Part shown: positions 1 through 7,249 of the stretch, piece after piece | Position numbering within the stretch: the first letter of the stretch is position 1 | Layout: each line of letters opens with the position of its first letter | Assembly: GCA_900322105.1 (NCBI GenBank) | Contig: ONYV01000036.1 | Span: forward strand, 1 to 8,154 | Direction of reading: 5' to 3' | From: an uncultured Eubacteriales bacterium | Lineage (GTDB): Bacteria; Bacillota; Clostridia; Oscillospirales; Acutalibacteraceae | DNA: 8,154 nt | Made by a program: the position numbers and the translations under genes | The notes under the pieces: generated by a model | Databases searched by the model: none | What the model was told of the DNA's origin: nothing | What the model saw: the letters and a program-made list of their open reading frames with translations, nothing else

Positions 1-547
1 CCAGTACGACAATACCCGAACCGTTGAGCGACGTATTGAAAAGTCCCTCGCCGCCTGCCACTGCGGATGAGAAGCTGCTGCGCGCCGTTACCTTCATCTG
101 TACGGAATCCGTACACGCCAAAAACAATCCGTCTTCAATGACCATCGAGCCGTTCCATTTGGCAAGATCCTCTAAAATAATATATTTGAAGGTCGGTTCT
201 AAAATAACCTGTCCTGTGCCAAAATATCTTGGTTTGATAGCGCTTTCCTTTGTGACCTTGCTGCCGATGAATTTTTTGAACAGATCGCCTGCGCCCTGAA
301 CGTTCGTATTCATCTGTACATTGCCCACGATCATCTGCATGGCTCCTGCCTGCAGGATGATGCCCTGCTGATTGAGTGTTGCCACGACCTGTCTTCTTCT
401 GATGTTCATTTGCGACATGAAATACGCCGTCTGCGCTGTGCTTGGCGAAACGGACAGATCCTTCTGATATTCAACGACCGAAAACGGCGGCAGCTGATTG
501 ACGACAGAACGTGCTTCCGTCTGGTTGAATACATTATGGTTGATCAT
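1..547 (-). CDS. AIM24 family protein (DUF124), C-terminus beyond the left edge
   Basis: An open frame of 182 codons runs from an ATG at 547 off the left edge. The start is supported by GGAGG at 556-560, 8 bases upstream. The protein begins MINHNVFNQTEARSV and contains short beta-strand-like segments rich in Gly, Val and Ile, ending at the edge with GEGLFNTSLNGSGIVVL. That ending is the glycine-rich pattern typical of the AIM24/DUF124 family (Pfam PF01987), whose members adopt a TRAP-like beta fold. I see no signal peptide or membrane segment, so it is probably cytoplasmic. Family members are usually 220-300 residues, so roughly the last third is missing. The bacterial function is not established; the yeast namesake is a mitochondrial inner-membrane protein. 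It starts 34 bases after the purB stop with no terminator between, so it is probably the last visible gene of the purine transcript. Family call fairly sure, function unknown. Confidence 0.8.
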   Translation of the reverse strand, partial: MINHNVFNQTEARSVVNQLPPFSVVEYQKDLSVSPSTAQTAYFMSQMNIRRRQVVATLNQQGIILQAGAMQMIVGNVQMNTNVQGAGDLFKKFIGSKVTKESAIKPRYFGTGQVILEPTFKYIILEDLAKWNGSMVIEDGLFLACTDSVQMKVTARSSFSSAVAGGEGLFNTSLNGSGIVVL

Positions 548-581
548 TTTTTGAACCTCCCTTACGATTCCTTATCCGTGA

Positions 582-2003
<1,422 letters not shown>

Positions 2004-2032
2004 AATGCAACCTCTTTCAATTTATTCTGACA

Positions 2033-3541
2033 TCAGCCTTCGGGCTTTCCGAGACAGGCGTTGTTTTTTTCGGGCAGCTTCTTGTCAAACTCCACGCCGC
2101 CGCGCTCTTTGCCTGCTAACATCTTTTCGGGGATCTTTGTGGGATAATGTCCCGAAAAACACGCATCACAGATCCCGATATTCTGAAAGTTCAGCATCTC
2201 GCTCAGCTTATCGGGCGGCAAAAAGCCCAAGGTGTCTGCGCCTGTCAGCTCACAGATTTCTTTGATCGAATGCTTTACGGCAATCAGTTCATCCCTTGAG
2301 GGAATGTCCGTTCCGTAGAAGCACGGCCAGATGAACGGCGGAGAACTGATGCGCAGATGCACTTCTTTTGCGCCCGCATTTCTCAGCATTTTGACGATGC
2401 GGTCGCAGGTCGTTCCTCTGACGATCGAGTCGTCTATGACAACAACACGTTTCCCTTCGAGTACCGAACGCAGGGGATTGAGCTTGAGCTTGACGCTGTT
2501 AGCGCGTTCCTTTTGTGTCGGCTTGATAAACGTTCTGCCGATATAGCCGTTTTTGACGATGCCTTTTTCATAGGGAATGCCCGATTCTTCACTGTAGCCG
2601 ATGGCGGCGTCAATACCCGATTCCGGTACGCCGATCACCACATCCGCTTCTACGGGAAATTCCCTTGCAAGGATCCGTCCTGCTGCCTTTCTGGATTCAT
2701 AGACGCTAATGCCGTCGATCTCGGAATCCGTTCTGGCAAAGTAGATATATTCAAACACGCAAAGTGATCTCTTTGCTTTTTCGACGCTGTCGCTCATCAT
2801 GGAGCGAACGCCGTTTTCATCCACGATGACGATCTCTCCCGGCTTTACGTCACGCACAAATTCCGCTCCGCAAGCAGCGAGTGCGCAGCTTTCCGATGCA
2901 AACACCACGGAATTGCCAAGTTTTCCCATACACAGCGGACGGAAGCCGTGAGGATCTCTGGCGGCGATCAGTTTTTTCGGGCTCATCACAAGCAGTGAGT
3001 ATGCGCCTTCGATCTGCTTCATCGTTTTGGCGACCGCTGCTTCCACAGAGGGCGCTTTGATGCGTTCTCTTGCGATCAGATAAGCGATCGCTTCGGAGTC
3101 AATCGTCGTCTGGAAGATCGCTCCTCTTTGTTCCAATTCCCGTCTGATCTCAAAGGCATTTGTAAGATTTCCGTTATGGGCGATCGCCAGCGTACCCTTG
3201 ACATAACGCATAACAAGCGGCTGTGAGTTTTCACGCACACTGCCGCCTGCCGTTGAGTATCTTACATGAGAAATAGCCATCTGACCCTTCAGACTGTTCA
3301 AAACCTCTTTGTTAAAAACCTCGCTGACGAGTCCCATGTTTTTATGACCGGTGATAACGCCTCTGTCGTTCACCGATATGCCGCAGCTTTCCTGACCTCT
3401 GTGCTGCAGTGCAAGAAGTCCGTTATAGCAGGCATAAGCAGGTGCGATACTGTCATCACCGTATATTCCGAAGACGCCGCATTCCTCGTGCAGTTCTTCG
3501 CTGAACCAGTTTCCTGAATCAATACTCAAATAATTCACCAT
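2033..3541 (-). CDS. purF: Amidophosphoribosyltransferase (glutamine PRPP amidotransferase)
   Basis: This enzyme catalyses the committed step of purine synthesis, PRPP plus glutamine to phosphoribosylamine. The 502-residue product has an N-terminal class II glutaminase domain: nucleophile Cys21 in EECGVFG, SHVRYSTAG (91-99) and AHNGN (121-125). The C-terminal phosphoribosyltransferase domain has the PRPP loop VVVIDDSIVRGTT (366-378). Four cysteines at 261, 407, 458 and 461, in contexts matching the B. subtilis enzyme (EYIYFAR, PCFYGTD, CDACFSGHYPT), indicate a 4Fe-4S cluster type. Exposure of Cys21 requires removal of a 20-residue propeptide, longer than the 11 residues of B. subtilis. The start is uncertain. 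ATG 3541 has no good Shine-Dalgarno sequence; TTG 3529, preceded by GGGATGG, and TTG 3583 are alternatives. The purC stop is 98 bases upstream. Nucleotide feedback inhibition is known for the family. Confidence 0.95.
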   Translation of the reverse strand: MVNYLSIDSGNWFSEELHEECGVFGIYGDDSIAPAYACYNGLLALQHRGQESCGISVNDRGVITGHKNMGLVSEVFNKEVLNSLKGQMAISHVRYSTAGGSVRENSQPLVMRYVKGTLAIAHNGNLTNAFEIRRELEQRGAIFQTTIDSEAIAYLIARERIKAPSVEAAVAKTMKQIEGAYSLLVMSPKKLIAARDPHGFRPLCMGKLGNSVVFASESCALAACGAEFVRDVKPGEIVIVDENGVRSMMSDSVEKAKRSLCVFEYIYFARTDSEIDGISVYESRKAAGRILAREFPVEADVVIGVPESGIDAAIGYSEESGIPYEKGIVKNGYIGRTFIKPTQKERANSVKLKLNPLRSVLEGKRVVVIDDSIVRGTTCDRIVKMLRNAGAKEVHLRISSPPFIWPCFYGTDIPSRDELIAVKHSIKEICELTGADTLGFLPPDKLSEMLNFQNIGICDACFSGHYPTKIPEKMLAGKERGGVEFDKKLPEKNNACLGKPEG

Positions 3542-3639
3542 CCCGCAGCCGACGCTGCATCTGTCTTGACCGCGGCGCCGCAAACATCAGCAGCGCCGTG
3601 ATCCTCTGTTTTCCTGCGTTCCGTCTTGTCAAAACAAGA
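3542..3639 (-). other. purC-purF spacer with small hairpins
   Basis: This 98-base spacer is far longer than the other gaps in the cluster. Directly after the purC stop there is a 6-bp hairpin, TCTTGT paired with ACAAGA around a 4-base loop (3624-3639); no T-run follows it in the direction of transcription, so it is not a convincing terminator. A G+C-rich hairpin, GCAGC/GCTGC (3545-3558), sits immediately before the chosen purF ATG, where a ribosome binding site would be expected. The hairpins could act in processing or in setting relative expression, but that is inference. Confidence 0.35.
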
Positions 3640-4353
3640 TCATTTTGCCAGACCGATCCTCTTCATCATCTCGGCATAGGCTTCTTCTACATTGCCAAGA
3701 TCTCTTCTGAAACGATCCTTGTCGAGCTTTTCGTGGGTCTTGATGTCCCAGAAGCGGCAGGTATCCGGAGTGATCTCGTCAGCCAGCACGATCTCGCCGT
3801 CAGCAGTCTTGCCGAATTCGAGCTTGAAGTCGATCAGCTCAACGCCGACGCTTGCGAAAAACTCTACCATATATTTGTTGATATTCAGCGCCATGTTGCT
3901 GATGATCTCGATATCCTTTGTGGTAGCAGCGCCGATAGCGACTGCATGATACGCATTGATGAGCGGATCGCCCAGCGCGTCATCTTTATATGAGAACTCT
4001 AAAACGGTGCATTTCAGCTCTGTACCCTCTTCCAGTCCCAGACGCTTTGCCATAGAACCTGCCGCTTTATTTCTGATGATGACTTCAAGAGGAACGATCT
4101 TTACTTTCTTGACAACAGTTTCCCTGTCGTTGAGTTCTTCCACATAGTGTGTTTTGATGCCTTTTTCTTCCAGCAGCTTGAACATAAAGTTGGACATTCT
4201 GTTATTGACAACACCCTTGCCGACGATGGTGCCTTTTTTCAGACCGTTGAAAGCGGTTGCGTCATCCTTATACTCAACAATGCAATAACCTTCCTCTGAG
4301 GTAGCAAAAACCTTCTTTGCTTTTCCTTCATACAACTGCTCTGCCTTTTCCAT
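3640..4353 (-). CDS. purC: SAICAR synthase (phosphoribosylaminoimidazole-succinocarboxamide synthase)
   Basis: PurC joins CAIR and L-aspartate with ATP to make SAICAR, which PurB then cleaves. The 237-residue length is normal for the bacterial monofunctional enzyme. Motifs in order are YEGKAKKVF (8-16, nucleotide-binding N-terminal part), LEVIIRNKAAGSMAKRLG (89-106, the first SAICAR synthase signature), ELIDFKLEFG (172-181) and DEITPDTCRFWD (192-203, the second signature). No key residue appears altered. The ATG at 4353 has AGGAG at 4363-4367 with a 9-base spacer, which fixes the start. It is the first gene of the minus-strand purine cluster, behind a recognisable promoter and a leader of about 140 bases that can fold. 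It is transcribed divergently from gdhA. Confidence 0.97.
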   Translation of the reverse strand: MEKAEQLYEGKAKKVFATSEEGYCIVEYKDDATAFNGLKKGTIVGKGVVNNRMSNFMFKLLEEKGIKTHYVEELNDRETVVKKVKIVPLEVIIRNKAAGSMAKRLGLEEGTELKCTVLEFSYKDDALGDPLINAYHAVAIGAATTKDIEIISNMALNINKYMVEFFASVGVELIDFKLEFGKTADGEIVLADEITPDTCRFWDIKTHEKLDKDRFRRDLGNVEEAYAEMMKRIGLAK

Positions 4354-4399
4354 TTTGAACTTCTCCTCTCGAAATTATGTTTACAGATGAGCTTTTACA

Positions 4400-4488
4400 A
4401 AAGACCCTGCCGCTTTACTCCGAACATGATGCACCGATTTCACAAGGTGCCGGGATGCGTCCGTTCATGCGCCTTTGTCAGAGTCTTT
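4400..4488 (-). promoter_or_regulatory. Candidate structured 5' leader of purC
   Basis: In the purC transcript AAAGACTCTG (4488-4479) can pair with CAGGGTCTTT (4409-4400) over 10 bp with one G-U, closing a 69-base interior. The interior contains a further hairpin, GCACC (4451-4447 region) with GGTGC (4435-4431 region), and a possible GAAC/GTTC pairing. The closing helix starts about 6 bases from the predicted transcription start and ends about 30 bases before the purC Shine-Dalgarno sequence. I see no intrinsic terminator after it. It does not match purine, ZTP or PRPP riboswitch cores as I know them; for example no CCGCCTGGGC-like ZTP core is present. It could be a cis-regulatory RNA or merely a stabilising 5' structure. 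Confidence 0.4.
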
Positions 4489-4500
4489 GAAACAACTTTT

Positions 4501-4529
4501 ATTATACAACTTGTCGTGATTTTTAGCAA
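4501..4529 (-). promoter_or_regulatory. Predicted sigma-A-type promoter of the purine cluster
   Basis: On the minus strand TTGCTA (4529-4524, four of six consensus bases) lies 17 bases from a perfect TATAAT (4506-4501). The predicted transcription start is near 4494, giving a leader of about 140 bases before the purC ATG at 4353. This is the only strong promoter I see for purC, purF, purB and the AIM24 gene. Confidence 0.75.
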
Positions 4530-4549
4530 GTAAGTTCATCGACTATTTT

Positions 4550-4646
4550 ATTTTTTTGACGTTTAGTCTATTTTTTTTCTGATTATCCCGTAATTTTCTG
4601 CTATTTATACAAAATATAGCGCCGCCCTTTGTTACGTCAAAAAAAT
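4550..4646. repeat. 13-bp perfect inverted repeat, 71-bp spacer
   Basis: ATTTTTTTGACGT (4550-4562) is exactly repeated in inverted orientation as ACGTCAAAAAAAT (4634-4646). The left arm lies about 56-68 bases upstream of the predicted purC start and the right arm about 140-152 bases upstream. Each arm is an A/T tract next to TGACGT, which suggests paired regulator sites or DNA looping more than an RNA hairpin. A direct repeat of TTACGT (4632-4637 and 4650-4655) overlaps the right arm. Part of the match is low-complexity, so chance is not excluded. Confidence 0.55.
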
Positions 4647-4769
4647 TCATTACGTTGCATAGAATCCTTTTGCTGTGATTTGTCTTATTTGCCAAAATGT
4701 ACAAGTTAGAATTCTCTACTCGTCATATTCTGTCCCGAAATGCCGTTTATTCACGGTTGTTTGCCTTCA

Positions 4770-4803
4770 TTTTTGCATTTTTTAAGATGAAAACTTGCAA
4801 AAA
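4770..4803. promoter_or_regulatory. Dyad upstream of the gdhA promoter, possible operator
   Basis: TTTTTGCA (4770-4777) and TGCAAAAA (4796-4803) form a perfect 8-bp inverted repeat, with further T-run/A-run complementarity inside. It ends 13 bases before the gdhA -35 element, at about -49 to -82 from the predicted start. That position suits an activator site or an A-tract UP element. The bound protein, if any, is unknown. Confidence 0.4.
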
Positions 4804-4816
4804 ATAAAAATTATAC

Positions 4817-4845
4817 TTGATAAAACGAAAACAATGTGTTAAAAT
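4817..4845 (+). promoter_or_regulatory. Predicted sigma-A-type promoter of gdhA
   Basis: TTGATA (4817-4822) and TAAAAT (4840-4845) each match five of six consensus bases and are separated by an ideal 17 bases. The predicted start is near 4852, giving a leader of about 95 bases. A-rich DNA directly upstream could act as an UP element. This fits a gene whose codon choice suggests high expression. Confidence 0.75.
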
Positions 4846-4857
4846 AGGTCTTGCAGT

Positions 4858-4908
4858 TGAAAAACAGACGGCTGACAGGGTCTTTCCTGCATTTCCGCTC
4901 TGTTTTCA
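4858..4908 (+). promoter_or_regulatory. 5'-proximal hairpin in the gdhA leader
   Basis: AAAACAGACGG (4861-4871) pairs with CCG (4895-4897) and TCTGTTTT (4899-4906) with one bulged C. TG/CA at the base can extend it past a bulged A. An inner CAGG/CCTG hairpin (4876-4879 with 4886-4889) caps the structure. It begins about 6 bases after the predicted transcription start and has no T-run behind it, so it is not a terminator. A 5'-end stabilising hairpin is the simplest reading; a regulatory RNA is possible. Confidence 0.5.
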
Positions 4909-4946
4909 GACTTTATTATCTTTACATTTATAAGGAGTGGCGAAAG

Positions 4947-6287
4947 ATGTCCTATGTAAGCGAACAGCTCGAAAAGCTGGCAGCCAAAAATCCCAACCAG
5001 CCTGAATTCCTTCAGACAGCAACAGAGGTTCTGACTTCTCTGGAGCCTGTTTTTGATGCGAATCCTCAGTATCAGAAGAATGCGATCATCGAAAGAATCA
5101 CTGAGCCCGAAAGACAGATCATGTTCAGAGTACCGTGGGTAGACGATAACGGTAATGTTCAGGTCAACCGTGGTTTCCGTGTACAGTTCAGCAGCGCTCT
5201 CGGCCCATACAAAGGCGGTCTGCGTTTCGCTCCCAACGTAAATATCAGCATCATCAAATTCCTCGGCTTTGAGCAGATCTTCAAGAACTCTCTGACAGGT
5301 CTTCCCATCGGCGGCGGCAAGGGCGGCGCTGACTTCGATCCCAACGGCAAGTCCGATATGGAGATCATGAGATTCTGCCAGTCCTTTATCACAGAGCTTT
5401 ACAGACACATCGGTCCTAACACAGACGTTCCTGCAGGCGACCTTGGCGTCGGCGGCAGAGAGATCGGCTACATGATGGGTCAGTACAAGAGAATCAGAGA
5501 CGCTTATGACGGCACTCTCACAGGCAAGGGCGTTGGTTACGGCGGTCTGCTCGGCAGAGCGGAAGCAACAGGCTACGGCATCGTCTTCTATGCAAGAGAA
5601 ATGCTCAAGTACTGCGGCGAGACCCTCGAAGGCAAGACCTGCGTCGTATCCGGCTTTGGCAACGTTGCTTGGGGTACCTGCAAGAAGCTCACAGAGCTGG
5701 GCGCTAAGGTCATCACCATTTCAGGTCCTGACGGCTACATTCTTGATGAGGACGGCGTTTCAGGCGAGAAGATCGACTACCTCCTCGAGCTCAGAAGCTC
5801 AGGCAAGAACATCTGCGAGCCTTATGCTGAAAAGTTCCCGAACGCTAAGTTCTTCAAGGGCGAGAAACCCTGGGGTGTTAAGGCTGACCTCTACATCCCC
5901 TGCGCTACTCAGAACGAAATTTATCTTGAGGATGCTCAGAAGATGGTTGCTAACGGCTGTAAGTTCCTCTGCGAAGGCGCTAATATGCCTACCAGAAACG
6001 AAGCGATCGAGTATCTCATGGAGAACGGCGTAGTAGTAGGTCCTTCCAAGGCTGCTAACGCAGGCGGCGTTGCTTGCTCCTGCATCGAAATGAGCCAGAA
6101 TGCAGGTCATACTGTATTTAGCGCTGAAGAAGTTTACGCTAAGCTCGAGACAATCATGGTCAACATCTTCAACCAGAGCGTTGAGGCTTGCAAGAAGTAC
6201 AACCTCGGCACAAACCTCGTTGCAGGCGCTAACATCGCAGGCTTCGTTAAGGTTGCTGACGCTATGCTCGCTCAGGGTATCGTTTGA
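4947..6287 (+). CDS. gdhA: Glutamate dehydrogenase, hexameric type
   Basis: This 446-residue cytoplasmic enzyme interconverts 2-oxoglutarate plus ammonia and L-glutamate. The substrate domain carries GPYKGGLRFAP with Lys89, Lys113, PIGGGKGGADFDP with Lys125, and VPAGDLGVGGREIGYM with Asp165. These positions coincide with the catalytic numbering of Clostridium symbiosum GDH. The Rossmann domain has SGFGNVAWG (235-243) and SGPDGY (259-264). The latter resembles the NAD-specific C. symbiosum enzyme more than E. coli NADP enzymes (ASDSSG), so cofactor preference is open. ATG 4947 is chosen because AGGAG (4933-4937) lies 9 bases upstream; the frame stays open back to a TTG at 4851, but that lies at the predicted transcription start. 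Codon use is strongly biased to AAG, CTC, GGC and GCT, suggesting high expression. The gene stands alone between its own promoter and terminator. Confidence 0.96.
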   Translation: MSYVSEQLEKLAAKNPNQPEFLQTATEVLTSLEPVFDANPQYQKNAIIERITEPERQIMFRVPWVDDNGNVQVNRGFRVQFSSALGPYKGGLRFAPNVNISIIKFLGFEQIFKNSLTGLPIGGGKGGADFDPNGKSDMEIMRFCQSFITELYRHIGPNTDVPAGDLGVGGREIGYMMGQYKRIRDAYDGTLTGKGVGYGGLLGRAEATGYGIVFYAREMLKYCGETLEGKTCVVSGFGNVAWGTCKKLTELGAKVITISGPDGYILDEDGVSGEKIDYLLELRSSGKNICEPYAEKFPNAKFFKGEKPWGVKADLYIPCATQNEIYLEDAQKMVANGCKFLCEGANMPTRNEAIEYLMENGVVVGPSKAANAGGVACSCIEMSQNAGHTVFSAEEVYAKLETIMVNIFNQSVEACKKYNLGTNLVAGANIAGFVKVADAMLAQGIV

Positions 6288-6321
6288 TTTCTCCTCTTTT
6301 CAAAGAGTATCATTTTCAATT

Positions 6322-6351
6322 GCCGCATCGGTTTTCCGGTGCGGCTTTTTT
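6322..6351 (+). terminator. Intrinsic terminator of gdhA
   Basis: GCCGCATCGG (6322-6331) pairs with CCGGTGCGGC (6336-6345) over 10 bp with one G-U around a TTTT loop, followed directly by six T. It lies 35 bases after the gdhA stop and is a textbook Rho-independent terminator. Confidence 0.93.
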
Positions 6352-6412
6352 CATGCGGAAAAACACCCGACCTGAAGTACTCGTCAGAAACGTGCGCCGC
6401 TCTGCCTAAGGC

Positions 6413-6444
6413 AAAACCGCAGTTCAATGCAACCTGCGGTTTTT
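6413..6444 (-). terminator. Intrinsic terminator of the methyltransferase gene, possibly bidirectional
   Basis: AAAACCGCAG (6413-6422) and CTGCGGTTTT (6434-6443) form a perfect 10-bp stem with an 11-base loop. On the minus strand it begins directly after the methyltransferase stop (6447-6449) and ends in TTTT. On the plus strand a run of five T at the 3' side could back up gdhA termination. It serves the convergent junction. Confidence 0.8.
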
Positions 6445-6446
6445 CG

Positions 6447-7235
6447 TTATCGTTTGGTAGAACGGTAGATCTCAATATGTATCTGATGCCGCAGCTGCAA
6501 AGGGTCATCGTACTTTTTCAGCATGGTACGGTACTCTTCTTCAAACTGCGATACTTCTTTTTCTGATAGACTCGCTCCAACGCCCCGACAGCTTCTGACT
6601 CTGCCGAGCCACGCTTCTTTCGTGAAAGAAAGTGTTGCCCGATAGGAATGGATCGTTTCGATCTCGAAGCGTTGTTCTGCCCAGGAAGGGTATTGATAGC
6701 GAAACTGCTCAAAACCGCCGCCGCTCCAGTGCGGATTGTATTTCAGAACAAGGCTCTCCATTTCGTGAATGATCTCATCCTCAAACGGCAGCCAATCCAT
6801 GAAGATCTTGCAAAACACTCCTTCGGGCTTGAGGACACGTCTGATCTCTGCGGCTGTCTTTTCAGCGTCAAAATAGTGAAAGCACTGCACAGCCGTTACA
6901 ACATCAAACTGACCGTCATTAAAGCCCGTATTTTCGGCAGAGCAGACTTTGAAATGGATGTTCATATTTTTCTGTTCGGCAAGTTTCTGACCGTATGCAA
7001 TTTGATTTTCGGATATGTCCGTTGCCGTGAAATTGGCACCTGTATGATACAGATTGATTGGTAAAACCGCCGTGCCACTGCCTAAATCAAGAATATTTTG
7101 TCCCTGCCTGCCAATGCCGAATGAAATCAATTTTTCATACATACTTTTCGGGTAAATATCACGGTATTTTGAGTATTCATCGGACACTTTGCCGAAATCA
7201 AATTCATTTCCGTCATCTATGTAATTCAACTTCAT
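6447..7235 (-). CDS. Class I SAM-dependent methyltransferase, substrate unknown
   Basis: The 262-residue soluble product has a Rossmann-like methyltransferase fold. Motif I is ILDLGSGTAVLP (48-59), Asp73 in ATDIS is the likely ribose-binding acid, Glu101 follows CSA, and FDVVTAVQCFHYFD (110-123) precedes EIRRVLKPEG (130-139), as in Methyltransf_11/25 families. The C-terminal part has WLGRVRSCRGVGAS, a pattern I associate with small-molecule methyltransferases of Firmicutes; this gives no substrate. ATG 7235 is fixed by AAGGAG at 7243-7248, 7 bases upstream; the frame extends to 7334 but that overlaps the previous gene and lacks a site. Its Shine-Dalgarno sequence lies immediately after the upstream YdcF-family stop, so the two genes are almost certainly cotranscribed and perhaps translationally coupled. 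A terminator follows the stop by two bases. Confidence 0.88.
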   Translation of the reverse strand: MKLNYIDDGNEFDFGKVSDEYSKYRDIYPKSMYEKLISFGIGRQGQNILDLGSGTAVLPINLYHTGANFTATDISENQIAYGQKLAEQKNMNIHFKVCSAENTGFNDGQFDVVTAVQCFHYFDAEKTAAEIRRVLKPEGVFCKIFMDWLPFEDEIIHEMESLVLKYNPHWSGGGFEQFRYQYPSWAEQRFEIETIHSYRATLSFTKEAWLGRVRSCRGVGASLSEKEVSQFEEEYRTMLKKYDDPLQLRHQIHIEIYRSTKR

Positions 7236-7249
7236 TGAAAAACTCCTTA

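Larger units (their letters stand above)
4354..4946. other. Divergent purC/gdhA intergenic region
   Basis: These 593 bases lack a convincing gene. From the purC side they hold the purC leader (4354-4494), the purC promoter (4501-4529), a 13-bp inverted repeat with arms at 4550-4562 and 4634-4646, and a small GCTAT/ATAGC hairpin (4600-4620). Nearer gdhA are a dyad (4770-4803), the gdhA promoter (4817-4845) and the gdhA leader (4852-4946). The stretch 4656-4769 shows nothing I can name. The region is markedly A+T-rich between the two leaders, as expected for regulatory DNA. Confidence 0.7.

Noticed and set aside
3519..3587. A 22-codon reading frame from ATG 3587 overlapping the purF start, a possible leader peptide
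   Set aside because: The nearest Shine-Dalgarno-like sequence is about 15 bases away, too far, and the short frame is expected by chance in this G+C-rich stretch.
3624..3639. Hairpin after purC as an intrinsic terminator
   Set aside because: The stem is only six A+T-rich pairs and is not followed by a T-run on the minus strand.
4420..4425. CCGAAC, the core of the Bacillus PurR PurBox, within the purC leader
   Set aside because: Flanking bases fit the PurBox poorly, there is no second inverted copy at the usual spacing, and it lies downstream of the promoter instead of upstream.
4556..4586. TTGACG with a following GATTAT as a third promoter, plus strand
   Set aside because: The spacing is 19 bases, the -10 match is weak, and no gene or conserved RNA follows before the gdhA promoter.
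4851..4946. A 32-residue N-terminal extension of glutamate dehydrogenase from TTG 4851
   Set aside because: It begins at the predicted transcription start, has no ribosome binding site, and has no counterpart in the family; ATG 4947 has an ideal site.
4839..5408. A long minus-strand open frame opposite gdhA
   Set aside because: It is antisense to strongly conserved coding sequence and has no recognisable domain; codon bias in gdhA explains the open frame.
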